Translations under genes and position numbers: made by a program | NCBI RefSeq assembly: GCF_002865645.1 | Contig: NW_020194530.1 | Span: forward strand, 10,652-74,651 | DNA from: Hyaloscypha bicolor E | Taxonomy: Eukaryota > Ascomycota > Leotiomycetes > Helotiales > Hyaloscyphaceae | Reading direction: 5' to 3' | Length of the DNA: 64,000 nt | The notes under the pieces: model-generated | The model's input: only the letters and a program-made list of their open reading frames with translations | Database searches by the model: none | What the model was told of the DNA's origin: nothing | Shown here: positions 1 through 12,925 of the stretch, piece by piece | How the letters are laid out: the number at the start of each line of letters is the position of its first letter | Numbering within the stretch: the first letter of the stretch is position 1

Positions 1-450
1 TCAGAATACAAGAATCTTATATCCAAAATTATTATTAAATTAAAAAATTAAAAAAAAATAAATTTTATTTATAAAATATTATTATAATATTTATTATTTA
101 ATTAAATTTATATTAAATAATATAAAATATATAAAAATAATTATAAAAAAATTTTTTTTCAATAATAATTAAAATAATATATTTAATTAATTAATAAATA
201 TTTTTAATTAATAATAATATCAAATCTAAAATTGTAAAATTAATAGATTATATTAATAGAATTATTACTCATATTCTTATATATCATTTCTACTAAATGC
301 TGTATGATCTAAAAAACTCTTCGACATCAAATAAATATTCTCATATAACAATTCGAATCTTCACAAATATATAAATTTAAAAAGAAAAAAATTAAAATTA
401 ATAAAAATATGTTTCTAGAAGAATAAAATAAAAGATTTTACAATTTATTA
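1..450. other. AT-rich RIP-degraded flank, no gene
   Basis: Almost pure A/T with hardly any CA or TG dinucleotides and no reading frame of note. It lies left of the first copy of the 8.3-kb repeat family. I see no recognisable element end here. Confidence 0.6.
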
Positions 451-1940
451 CTTATTTAAATAAAGCTTATATATAATATATTTATATAATATTTCTAATA
501 ACTAAATAATTATAAAATAAAATTAAATATTAAAAAAAAGCCTATTATAAGTTAGTAGCTATATATAGCCAAAAAGGAAGCAAATCGGCAATAATTAGTC
601 CAAGGGTTTATTAGTAATAATTATTTCTATATTAGAAGATTCCTTATTTCCAGATACCAAGCCAGAATTCTCTCTAGCCTTACTAGCCAAAAACCTGGAT
701 ATTATAATTAAGTTATTCGAACTAGGAAGGCTACTTTTCTTTATAGACTACTTTACTACTATATTATGAGCTGTAATTAAGCCCATAAGGGCTTTATATA
801 TTTAATATTATTTCTCGCGAGATATTTCTAATAATCTAATATTTAGTTAGTTAATCGCGAATAAATAAGTAAATAATAGGGATATTATATTCCTCTAGCT
901 AATTAATCTTTTATACTAACTCGTTCTCTATAATATAACTAATTAACTTAGTTATCTCTAGTACTTGACTAATTAATTCTTATATATTACTCGAGGAACT
1001 TGCAGGAGCCCTAAGCTCTCTTATTAGGGAAAAAGTATCTTGGGAAAGGCACTTGCGCTTTAGAGTATATTATTCTTTAAGGATCTAAGTAAATAATTAG
1101 CTACTAATTTGGTTTATATATAGAGATAATTAGTATATATATTACTACTAAGCTAGCGGTAATAAAGATAATTAGATATCTTGACCATAAGTATTACTTT
1201 TACTAGGTCAAGATTAGATAGCTCTCGAGCCTACCTCTAATAATTCGTACTAAGAATGCGGTTATAGTTAAGTAGAAGCTTGAGTAGCTTATAGGCATTC
1301 TTCTAAAGTATAGCTAGTGGCTAGCTAATTATTAGTAAATAGTTTAGTAATAAGGAGATAATAAGTAAATACTATTTATTAGTTCTCTTAGATAATAAGA
1401 AAAGCGGATAATATATATTAATATACTTTTGCCTATTACCCTAGCTAATATAATAATTATACTACATACTATTTTTATTACGGGCAGGGGAAACAAGATA
1501 ACTAGTTAATAGTAATTAGTGAGATAATATATAATATTACTAAAGGTAAACTTGCGTAAATAGCTTATTATAGGTATAGCTTCCCCGGCCAATTATGAAA
1601 TTTTTCTTAAATATCTATATAGATATTAGGCATAATATATATAAATATTTCTTTAGCGAGCTACTATTATTAATGAGGTTATTATTAATTTAGCCCTGGC
1701 TAAGGGACTATAAGCGCGTTAGTAAATTGCTTACGAATTACTACCGAATTATAAGCATATACCTTGTTTTTAATAGGTATATAGGGGACTAGCCAAATAA
1801 GTACCGCGCCTATAGCAAATAGTGGGAGCTAGGTTAATAGTACTAATATTTTAGTGCCTCGTAATAATTTATGCCATTATAATAATCTATAAGTAGCCGG
1901 GAATTATAGAATATAATATAGCGAACTAGGAATAGATCAT

Positions 1941-2135
1941 GAACTAGTAGGCGGCGAACCAGGAATAGAAAGCGGACTAGCAGGCGGCGAACCAGGAGCA
2001 GAAAGGGAACTAGTAAGCGGTAACCTAGAAGCAGAAAAAGAACTAGTAGGCAATAATCCAGGAGTAGAAAGCGGACTAGTAAGTAGTAATAAAGAAATAG
2101 AAAAGGAACTAGCTAGTAGTAACGAAAAAGAAAGA
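1941..2135 (+). repeat. 33-bp minisatellite in copy 1 (6 units)
   Basis: About six tandem 33-bp units starting GAACTAGTAGGCGGCGAACC or close variants. The period is a multiple of three. Read on the plus strand with TAG taken as mutated CAG, a unit gives an 11-residue Ala/Gln/Asn/Glu/Lys repeat (consensus ADQQAANQEQK), as expected of a hydrophilic helical repeat. The coding interpretation is inference; the periodicity is directly visible. The last unit is the most degenerate. Confidence 0.7.
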
Positions 2136-5100
2136 AGAAAGCAAGTAACTTCTAATTAGATATATACTATCCTATAAGCCCTATATATTACGCGTATTAT
2201 CTCCTCGGGATCCCTAATACTAGTATCCTATATAAATAGGGCAAGACCGCGTGACATAGTAATAATAAGATATAAAAGAGGGAGAAAGATATCTTAAGAG
2301 ATCCTATAATATATTTATTATTAGCTACTAATATACTAGCGAACTTATATTATAAACTTATAATATTAGAAGATATATAGTAATTAAAGATAATTTATTT
2401 AATAATAATAATATAATAATTTGGTATTAAAAAGGCCTAGAAGTAATTAATTATTAGTTAATAAATTATATAATATATAGTAATAATATTATAAGAGAAA
2501 AGATTTAGAAAAATATACCAGGATACGAGAAATATACTCGTAAATTACTAGGACTCCCTAAATAATTAATGGCAAATTAATAGCGAGAGTATATTAGATA
2601 AGAAATTAGGACTAAAGGAACTTACTTCGAAAAATATTTAAGAAAAAAAAAAAAAATAATAATATTAATAAATTAAAGTATATATATATATATATTAGTA
2701 TTATAGGGTTTTATTAGTTATAGTTTATAGTCAAATACTAGCTTATATTATGTCCTTAGTTTATTATAAAAATATAAACCAGAAGCTTTATTTTTATTAG
2801 GGAACTTTATATAAAATAAAAGATATATATTTACTAGTAAATAGGCCACTAAGAACTAGTAATATACTATCGAGCGGGGTTTACTAAAAAGATAACTAGT
2901 CTATGCGTATTATTATAAATATGTGGGCAGGCTCTTTTAAAGCTACTTTAATAATTAAGTAAAGAGTTAATAAATTATATTAAGTTTATACTTTATTACT
3001 ATAATAAATAAAATAAATTAATATAAAATATAATACTAAATATTGAATTTTATGAAGTATTTAGTAAGTAAAACGGCCTTGAAATACTAGTAAATTACTA
3101 ATATTTCTTTACTAAGTTATTAGATTTTATCTAAATACTTAACCTATTACCATGCCCGGTATAAGAAATCTAGAGCTACTAAAATCGCCGCTAAATTAGT
3201 ATTAAATGAGGCAAGAATAGCTATATATTCTATAGATATCTAAGATAATATATAGTACTTTATATTTCCTAGTATTATAAACTCCTAGTCTAGTATATAC
3301 TAGTATTTCCTTAATAATTCGGGAAGGGCCTTATTATTACTATTAGGAGACTTGTAATTAAAAATATCCCGTTCCTTATTATACTCGTGACTATTCTCTT
3401 TCCTAAAGTTTGCCTTAAATTATTACTACTTATAATATTACTCTATTATAAAAGTATTAGTTTGGGATATAAAATACTTTAATAGCTAATTATAGGCAGG
3501 CTAATATTATAAGGAAAAGTTAATTATAGTTAGTAATAAGAAATTAATATTAAGGACTATATCTTATCTTATTTATAATTAGGCCAGGTAATAGTAGTAA
3601 ACCCGTATTTAAAAAGGTATATAATTACTATTATACTAAATAAACTTAGTTGTGGTTAGGCAAGGAAATAGCTAGTAAGTTATTATAAAGTATTTACTAA
3701 TTAGTACATGAAACTTTCGCTATTTAATTTTACTAATATAATATTCCATAATCTAATAGGCACAAAAGCTTAGGGTGCAAAATACCCGATTTTCCTAGCT
3801 TTTGTGGTCTATTTCCCCAAAGCCCTATATATACTTTAGGAAATCTTAAATATATTTAATCTTAGTCCGTCGCATATCTATTATTAAGATAAACTACTCC
3901 CAATTATTAATAAAATACTCCCGAAAAGATACCTAATAAAACGTGATTTCTCCTCTATTTGCCTTCTCCTTAAACTCTAGTTTAACTATATTTTTAATAA
4001 TAAAAAATACGTTTATCTAATAAGTTCATATAATTATAATAAGAAAATATAACTAGATATATTACAAGTATTAAGGGTTATTCTTATAAAGCTCTAGCTA
4101 GTAATCTGCCGCCTTAATACATGCTAGGCCTTCCTTAGATATAATAACCTCTTTTTAATTCTTATAATATTTATCCCGGATTATATTACTAATATATATA
4201 ATTTTATTAGAGAATTAGTCATAAAAAGCTAAGTAATCCTAATTAATTTAGTTAAAATACTAACTATATTTATAAGTAGAAATACTTTCTTAAATACCTA
4301 TCCCGAGAAGAGCCTTTCCCGAATATTAAAATATTATTTTCTAGAGATATTAAAATAATTTTGGACTTATAAAGACTAGTCCTATATTAAAAGTAAAAGG
4401 CAGTGCCATAAGAAGCATAATTAAAACTTTATATTACTTATAAGATATACTAAGTACTAGATTTATAATAGATATTTACTTAAAGGCTACTAAATATTTG
4501 AGAATATTTAAAGAAATAAAGTTAATCTAATATTTAGTTAGTAATTTCCAAAAAGGTTAGTAATTAGTAGTAGTTAGCTAGTAATTCGAGCCCTAATTAC
4601 TAGTTTCTTTTAAGTAAGCTTTTAACTTATTAATAAAAGTAAAAGAAAAACAATGCTTTTTATAAATACTAAAGAAATAATATATAATAAATACAAGCGC
4701 ATAAAATAGGTAAAAACGCCCTATAAAATAAATATTTCATATTCTTTTAAGAATCTTTATAACACCCTTACCATATGCCCGAATTATCTTATTAATATTT
4801 AGATCCCGGGCTAGTTTCTCTAAGAATTTACTAGTTAAAGGCTTATAATTTGCTATATTATATATTTCCTTAAAGTTATTATATACCTGCAAGTATACCT
4901 AGCCTTAGTAATACTTATAATAATATTAGAAGATTACTAGTATTATATTAGTAATATCTCGAAATATAGTAATTATATAAAAGATAGGCTTTATAAACTT
5001 TCCACGCTTGCCTAAATTGGCCTATTTAGTAAAGGCCTTGAAATAGTAAGTATAAAAAAGATACGTGGTCAGGATATATCTATTAGTATTAAGTAATTAC

Positions 5101-5959
5101 TTAAGTAGTATAAATTGGATTAAGATAGTTTCTTTTACTAAATTAGTATAGATTCGGGACTAATCTAGTTTCAAAAAGTCAAGAACTAGGGATAATATAG
5201 AAATAAAAGCATCCTATATCTCTAATAAGGTATTAGCCTTAAAATTAAGTTTAGTATTCTTATTTAAAAAGTAAATATAAGTATTATAATATAGCTTATT
5301 ACTATAAAGGGGAAGTTGCCAAATAATATTATACTAAATTACTTGTAGTACATGACCTTAAACTATATAATAAAGAAATATTACCTTAGCTTAAATATTA
5401 TTATTATATATAGAACTAATATTCTCTTATTAATATGCCTTAGCTTTAAGTTTAGTATACTCCTAATTAAAAGGGATATACTAGTGACTTATTAGCGAAA
5501 TATTACGGAATATAGCTAGTAAAAAGATCTTATTAAACTAATATTAGAGAATAGAAAATAGGGCACCGCTATTATATCTAGGAAATATAGTTTTCTTTAT
5601 AAGGTCTTATATAGAAAGAAAGAAAATATAAATATAAATATCCTCATAACTAATTATATAACTAAAGTAATAGTAAGGCACCTTATAAAAGGCTATCTTC
5701 TAGACCTTAGGCCAGTTAGGATTTATTATAGAGTTAGTAATATTTATATATAAATACGTAAAAGTAAAGATATTTTATTAAAAACAAGAATATAAGTTAA
5801 CTTGAATTCCTTATTAGGCAAAAGAAAGGCAATTAGCATGCCCATAAAAGCTATTAATATTATATTATCTTAAACTTTCGCGGCGGTTTATCTAAAAGTA
5901 AAGTATATATAAATACGGGTAATAGTCTAAAATATTAGCTACTAGTTTAGTATTATTTT

Positions 5960-6800
5960 TATTATAATTTACCCGTAATATATTAAAGTTAAGCTCATAA
6001 AGGGTACTATTATCTGAATTATTATTATTATTATTCATAACCTGGCTATTAGGTAAATAATTATTATTATTATTCGTAATAAGACCGGTAAATATGGCTC
6101 GCTAGTTAATATCTCTAATTATTACGTATTCTTACTAGTTTATTATTTGCTCTAGATATAATAGTTTACTATTTTATTTACTAAGACCATAATTTAAAAG
6201 GAAATCGCGGTATTATAGAAATATAATATATTATTTAGTAAAATAAAAGAGATCTTATCTATTATTAGACTCGGTATATTACTTATTCATATATCCTTAG
6301 AAATCGAATAAATAACGAGCTAGCTCCAAAACATAGTTAATTAGTAGCCTATTAGGTCTAGTAATCTCGGCTTATAATTGAGCTTCTAATTCCGCCTTAT
6401 TTTTGCTATTACTCTTACCCTTATCTTTAGTCTTAGTATCCTTATTATTAATAATTTAATTGTTCTTAATATTATTATTATTCTTATTAATACTATTATT
6501 ATTATCTAAATAAGGCATATTAGGGGTCTTTTCGGGAACAAAGTCGGAATTATTACTATTATTATTATTATTACCCGGAAATAGTTAATTTAGGAAATAC
6601 CCGAGACTAGGCTAGTTATTATTTGCGAAAAAGGAAATATTTGCCTATAATTTACTATATAGCTCCTGGCTATTAGGCTCCGTTTTACTATTATATTCTG
6701 GGAAACTATTATTAAAATTATTAATACCATAATTACTATTATCTAAAGTTATATTACGCGGTAAAAGATTATAACTTAGTAAGAAATTCCTATTCCGGTC
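5960..6800 (-). pseudogene. Decayed Asn-rich coding relic in copy 1
   Basis: On the minus strand a long frame reads through with only TAA/TAG interruptions, as expected if Gln/Trp codons were mutated. It contains several poly-Asn runs, a Lys/Asp/Asn-rich charged stretch (KDTKTKDKGKSNSKNK) and then a helical segment (AELEAQL followed by ITRPNRLLINYVLELA). Equivalent runs occur in copies 2 (about 16,810-17,600) and 3 (about 22,440-23,200). Poly-Asn may be an original low-complexity region enriched further by G-to-A mutation. I do not recognise the family; no DDE, reverse transcriptase or recombinase motif could be assigned. Confidence 0.4.
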
Positions 6801-8239
6801 TCATAAATTTAGAGGTTCCAGATTAGTACCCTAGTAAATAATTAGTATTTAGAGAATAAATTATTAACTCCCTTAAGATTAACTAATAGGTTCTAATTCC
6901 TTATTACTTATATATTATAAATACCTAATTCCATAGGCCTTACCAAATTCATAGCTTATTTATATAGCAGGCTCTATAAAACATATATATATTTGCCCCT
7001 TATTTCTCGGTTATAAGTATCTAGGAAATTCATATTTATAGTAGATTTGCGGGAATATAATTATTAATTTAGTAGTAATTAGCTAGAAAGCCACTATATT
7101 TTCGGAAGAATTATAAGGTAAGATAGTACTTATAATACTTGGGCTTAAGTAAGAAGTCTTTTAGGTCTCGCTAGGGATCTCTTAGGTCTCTCTATAATAT
7201 TTACTATTAGGTAATTATTATTTAATATTTCATTCTCGGATTCTCATAGATAAGCGAGTAGTAATTTCTTATTTAGTTAGTAATAACTCGGTACTTTGCC
7301 CTCGAATTCTAGTAGATTTGCGAATAGCAGGCTCTTATATTATATAAGGCAGGCCTATATTCTATAATAAAAGTCCTATAGAATTAGGTATAGATCTTTA
7401 ATATCTAGTTAATAATTCTTGTATATTTCGAGGTCAAATTAATAATATTTAGAAGCCAAGTAGCTCTATACTTAAAGTACTTATAATATTTAAATGTTCT
7501 TAGATATAGTAAGAAGGCAATATATATAAAGAATTAGGCTACTATATAATTAGAGTTAAAGAGATTAGTATATCTAAGGAAAGAGGTTATAAAAAAAGAG
7601 GAGGTTATTAAGGAAAAGGTTATTAAGGAGGAGATTATTAAGAAGAAGATTACTAAATAGTATTTAAAGAAGCTAGGAAAAGGCATATATTAGTTATTAA
7701 ATCTATAATAAATAGAAAAAGCTTAAGGAAATATAAGTAAGCGAATAATAATTTATTAAATTAGGATCTAGAACTTATTAATACTTTTCCCGCTAGCGTG
7801 CTTATCTAGTTATATTACTTTTACGCCTTATTTCTTTTTTTTCTTCTTTGCTTTTCTTTAGGCAAAATATTCTTAAAAAATTAGATTTAGAAATAAAAGA
7901 TTAAAATCCGGTAATAATTTACTAAGGATTCAAGAATAAAAGGCTATTAAAGAATTAGCTTATTTAGGAATAATATCTAAAAAAATTATTATTAATTATG
8001 CTAAGAATAAAAGGAATTTAGATTTAGGAAGTGCCTCTAGCCTTAATTTCTAAGTGAGTTCCAAACTCTTAATAATAAATTTATTACGTATATTATAATA
8101 TATTAAATCCTAAAATATATACTTTCTATTATAATATATATAATTAATTTAGTACTTAATTCATAGCCTTTTAGGGCCTTAAACTAATATAAAGAAAGTT
8201 ATTAATAATATAATATCGGTTTTATTAAGATATATATAT

Positions 8240-8590
8240 CACGTGTATTATGCTTTTTTGGCTCTTAATACATGTATTCTCGCTATAAAATCGCGATTAA
8301 TCTACTATATAACTAATGCATAATATATAGCTATAATCTTTTAAAAACCTAATAATACGTAATTATTTTAGTACCTAACTTATAGCTATTTGCCCGTTAT
8401 TTATTAAGTTATTACTAATGTCACGTGTATTACGCTTTTTTGGCTCTTAATACGTGTACTCTCGCTATAAAATCGCGATTAATTTACTATATAACTAATA
8501 CGTAATATATAGCTATAATCTTTTAAAAACCTAGTAATACATAATTATTTTAGTACCTAACTTATAGTTATTTGCCCATTATTTAATATT
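8240..8590. repeat. 181-bp subterminal tandem repeat, copy 1 (2 units)
   Basis: Two tandem units begin TCACGTGTATTAYGC at about 8240 and 8421, both containing ATAAAATCGCGATTAAT and a shared AT-rich core. A unique tail of roughly 90 bp follows, ending in TTTTCAGGCATTTGAC. Copies 2 and 3 have three units. Subterminal arrays like this often serve as transposase-binding sites; that role is inference. Confidence 0.7.
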
Positions 8591-8686
8591 AAGTTATTAA
8601 CTATATGATTTTGGTAAGAGAGCTTCTCACTAACGTGTGTTTTTTAAAACCGCCTTGCTTACGTGCCCGCTTTTCAGGCATTTGAC

Positions 8687-11227
8687 CCGTACCTAATATA
8701 AATAACTTCTTAGTATATCCTATAGTAGTAATATATAATATATAGGCATATATATAATAATTTCTATACTAATTAATATAGTCTCTATTATGTTTACTAT
8801 TTTTCTATATAGTAAATAGTTAGTATTTCTTTATTAAATGCCCGGTAATTCAATACTAAATCGGGACTAATCTACTTATCTCTCCTAGCTTAAGTATAAA
8901 TAAACTATAACGAATTAGCTTAACGGTCTTTTTCTTACTATTAACTATCTTGGTTCTGGCTAGCTAGAGATCCTTTCGCTTAGTAGTAATAAGTGGCTTG
9001 TTATTTACTAGTATATTACCGGAAAACGGGCTAGGAAAATTAGCTATTTTAATAATAATTCAATAGTAATTTACTAGGGATTTAGTTAATAATTAAGAAA
9101 GAAAGATAAGGGATCCGCAGGCAAAGTTCTATAGAAAGAAATATAAGTAGCAAGTAATATAATACTAAATCCCTAATAATTAGCCTTTAATTTACTATCT
9201 AATACTTACCGAGCTAGCTCCTAATTACTACTAAATATCTCCCGGAGAACCCCTCTATCCTATTTAGTACTAAATAAGTAAGAGGGCTATATAGTAATGA
9301 ATTAGTAATAATTAGTTATTACTAGACTAAAAAGAAATAGGACAATATTCTAATTTAGTAATAAATAATTATAATACTAATTTAATAATAACTCGGGCTA
9401 AGTTATTTGGCTTCTAAAGATTTAATATCAAATTAGAGCTTAATTATTAAGTAAATTAGTACTTACTAGGGAAAAAAATATAAATAAGAAATAAAAAGAA
9501 AAAGCTAGAGAGAAATCCCCGGGGGCTATTTATATATATATTAGGCCCCTCGCTTAAGTTAAGCTTAAGTATACTAGCTTGGTATATAGTAGGTATTATA
9601 TAATAACTTAAATTTAAGCTAACTATTATTTAAGTAAATCTAATATAAAACTAAGATTATAAATTTGAGCCATATAGCTTACTTAATCAGGGGTTCTATA
9701 GCAGCCCGGTTTATAGTAAGCGAGTATAAGGTCCTTACCTAATACTCTAATTAGCTAGTATTCTATTAATTAGTTACTAGGCTTAATTTCTAGAAAGCTA
9801 GTTATTTATTTATAAATTATTACTAATTCATTATTAGTTTACTATTTCTTTACCTAAAAAATAAAAGGAAATATATTAAGATAAATTTACTAATATAAGC
9901 TATAATATACTTCTTTTCTCTTAAGTTAAGATAACTAAATTATGCCTAGTTTATTACTATATATACTTAATTTACTAGTATTTTATTAATAATTCGGTCC
10001 TAAATAGTTATCTCTTCTTTTCCTCTTTACTAGCTAATACTTATTTATTAATAAACTTTTCTTAACCCGTTTGCGAGCTAATATCTCTCTAATAATAGAC
10101 TTTTGCTAACCTCCTTACTAGCTAATACCTAGCTAATAATAGATTCTCCTCCTTTCCTTTACTACTATTTCTCTATCTCATTCTTATAGATTATAAATAG
10201 TATATATTTAAATATATACTCTTGCTCATAGTCTCTAATTCCCTAATTATCTAGTAATAACTTCCCCTTATCTAAGGACTCTTTTATAAGGCCGTAACTA
10301 GCCTGGGCCTACTCGGGCCTGCTTATTTAGTTTTAATTTTAATAATACTTTTTTTTAATATTAAAAACTTTAATTTAAATATTAAATATTATAATTATTA
10401 ATTTAAAAAAATTAAAAATATTAAATATTAAAATAAAAAATAAATAATTAATATAAAAAATAAAAATAAATTATTTTGAAATTAATATTATATAATTTAA
10501 ATTAAAATTATTATAAAATTAATTATTATAAATATAGTATTTAAGGCTTAGAAAATAAAATAAAAGATTTTTTATAAAAATAATTTAAAGGCTAAAAAAG
10601 AAAAAACTAGGAATATAAAAGGCTATAGGCTTAAATATATTTATAATAAGCTAGTTTCTAAAAAATCTAATATTTTAAATAGTTTCTATATATATTTTTT
10701 ATACTAGCTATTAAATAATTATATTAAGTAACTAGAATATTAAAACCTAAATTATAAGTATTATTTTTTTCTTTATAATAAGCTTATTTTTAAGCTTATA
10801 GAAAACTATAAAAAACTTTTAGAAATATTAATAAAATAATTTAATCTAATAAAAGTTTATAAATTATTTTACTTTTATTTATATAATTATAATATAATCT
10901 TCATATATATATAAGCTATTTCTTATTATAATATTATGTATCTAGGCTATTTTAATATATTCTTATAATAATTATTAAAATATATTAGATAACTAAAATA
11001 TTAAAATCTAAACTATAATAATAATTAATTTTATAAATAATTAATTAATTTATAATTATAAATTTAATAAAACTTTTTTTTTAAAAAATATAATAAAATT
11101 ACTATAAAATAAATATAATAAATTATATTTAAATTATTTATTATTTATAATATTATTATAAAATATTTATTTAAATAAAAAAAAAATAAAAATAAATTAA
11201 TTATAAAACTATATTCTAAGAAATAAG
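8687..11227. other. RIP-eroded spacer between copies 1 and 2
   Basis: No gene. The 8.7-10.3 kb part is slightly less AT-rich. It includes an island near 9,440-9,730 whose minus strand reads like a retroelement promoter: a short conserved-looking start, then TATAAATAG-like sequence, then CCCCCGGGGATTTC. It could be an old solo LTR, but no second copy is visible in this window. From 10.33 to 11.22 kb the sequence is nearly pure A/T with local tandem echoes and nothing recognisable. Confidence 0.45.
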
Positions 11228-12718
11228 ACTTATTTAAATAAAGCTTATATATAATATATTTATATAATATTTCTAATAACTAAATAATTATAAAATAAAA
11301 TTAAATATTAAAAAAAAGCCTATTACAAGTTAGTAGCTATATATAACCGAAAAGGAGGCGAATTAGTAATAATTAGTTCAAGGGTTTATTAGTAATAATT
11401 ATTTCTATATTAGAAGACTTCTTATCTCTAGATATTAAGCCAGAATTCTCTCTGGCTTTACTAGCCAAAAACCTAAATATTATAATTAAGTTATTTGAAC
11501 TAGGAAGGCCACTTTTCTTTATAGATTACTCTGCCACCGTATTATAAGCTATAATTAAGCCCGTAAGAGCTTTATATATCTAATATTATCTCTTGCGAGA
11601 TATTTCTAATAATTTAATATTTAGTTAGTTAATTATAAATAAATAGGTAAATAATAGAGACATTATATTTCTCTAGCTAATTAACCTTCTATACTAACTC
11701 GTTCTCTATAATATAACTAATTAACTTAGTTATCTCTAGTACTTAACTAATTAATTCTCGTATATTACTCAAGGAACTTATAGGAGCCCTAAGCCCTCTT
11801 ATTAGGGGAGAGGTATCTTAGAAAAAGTACTTGTGCTTTAGAGTATATTATTTTTTAAGAATCTAAGTAAATAATTAGCTACTAATTCGGTTTATATATA
11901 GAGACAATTAGTATATATATTATTACCGAGCTAGTAATAATAAAAATAGTCAGATGCCTTAACTATAAGTATTACCTTTACTAGGTTAAGATTAGATAGC
12001 TCTCGAGCCTGCCTCTAATAATTTATACTAAGAATACGGTTATAGTTAGGCAGAAGCTTAAGTAGCTTATAGGTATTCTTCTAAAATATAGCTAGTAGCT
12101 AGCTAACTATTAGTAAATAGTTTAGTAATAAGGAAATAATAAGTAAATACTATTTATTAGTTCTTTTAGATAATAAGGAAAGCAAATAATATATATTAAT
12201 ATATTTTTACTTATTACCCTAGCTAATATAATAACTATACTATATACTATTTTTATTATGGGCAGGAGAGATAAGATAACTAGTTAATAGTAATTAGCGA
12301 GATAATATATAGTATTACTAAAGGTAAACTTATATAAATAGCTTATTATAGATATAATTTCCCTGGCTAACTATGAAATTTTTCTTAAATATTTATATAA
12401 ATATTAGGTATAATATATATAAATATTTCTTTAGTAAGCTACTATTATTAATGAGGTTACTATTAATTTGGCCCTAGCTAAGAAGCTATAGGTATATTAG
12501 CAAATTACTTATGAATTACTACTAAATTATAAATATATACCTTATCTTTAATAGGTATATAGGAGACTGGCTAAATGAGTACCATATTTATAGTAGGTAA
12601 TAAGAGCTAGGTTAATAGTACTAATATTTTGGTGCCTTATAATGATTTATATTATTATAATAATCTATAAGTAGCCGGGAATTATGGAATATAATATAGT
12701 AAACCGGGAATAGATTAT

Positions 12719-12925
12719 AAACTAGTAGGCGGCAAACCAGGAGCAGAAAGCGGACTAGTAAGTAGTAAACTAGGAGCAGAAAAAAAACTAGTAGGCAGCG
12801 AACCAGAAATAGAAAAGGAACTAGCAGGTAGTAACCCAGGAGTAGAAAGGGAACTAGTAGGCAGTAACCCAGAAGCAGAAAGCGAACTAGTAAATAGTAA
12901 TAAAGAAATAAAAAAGGAACTAGCT
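12719..12925 (+). repeat. 33-bp minisatellite in copy 2 (7 units)
   Basis: Same 33-bp unit as at 1941-2135 but with seven units, so one unit was gained or lost between copies, keeping the putative 11-residue frame. Several units keep AACCAGGAGCAGAAA-like cores. Confidence 0.65.

Larger units (their letters stand above)
451..8686. mobile_element. Unclassified 8.2-kb repeat, copy 1 (least mutated)
   Basis: First of three homologous copies. The left edge (ACTTATTTAAATAAAGC) and right edge (TTTTCAGGCATTTGAC) were set by where similarity to copy 2 (11228-19721) and copy 3 (ending 25320) begins and stops. No LTR, no clear terminal inverted repeat and no target duplication could be seen. Internal landmarks are a 33-bp minisatellite (1941-2135), an Asn-rich decayed reading frame on the minus strand (about 5960-6800) and 181-bp subterminal repeats (8240-8590). 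Every frame is broken by stops, mostly TAA/TAG. Remaining C/G is higher than in copies 2 and 3, so it is the best template for reconstructing the family. A left-truncated copy and an end-only fragment that keep the same right end would fit a non-LTR element. The minus-strand frame and subterminal repeats fit a DNA transposon better. Class unresolved. Confidence 0.75.

Noticed and set aside
8240..8590. CRISPR-like array from regularly spaced repeats
   Set aside because: Units of 181 bp are directly tandem without unique spacers, in a eukaryotic transposon end.
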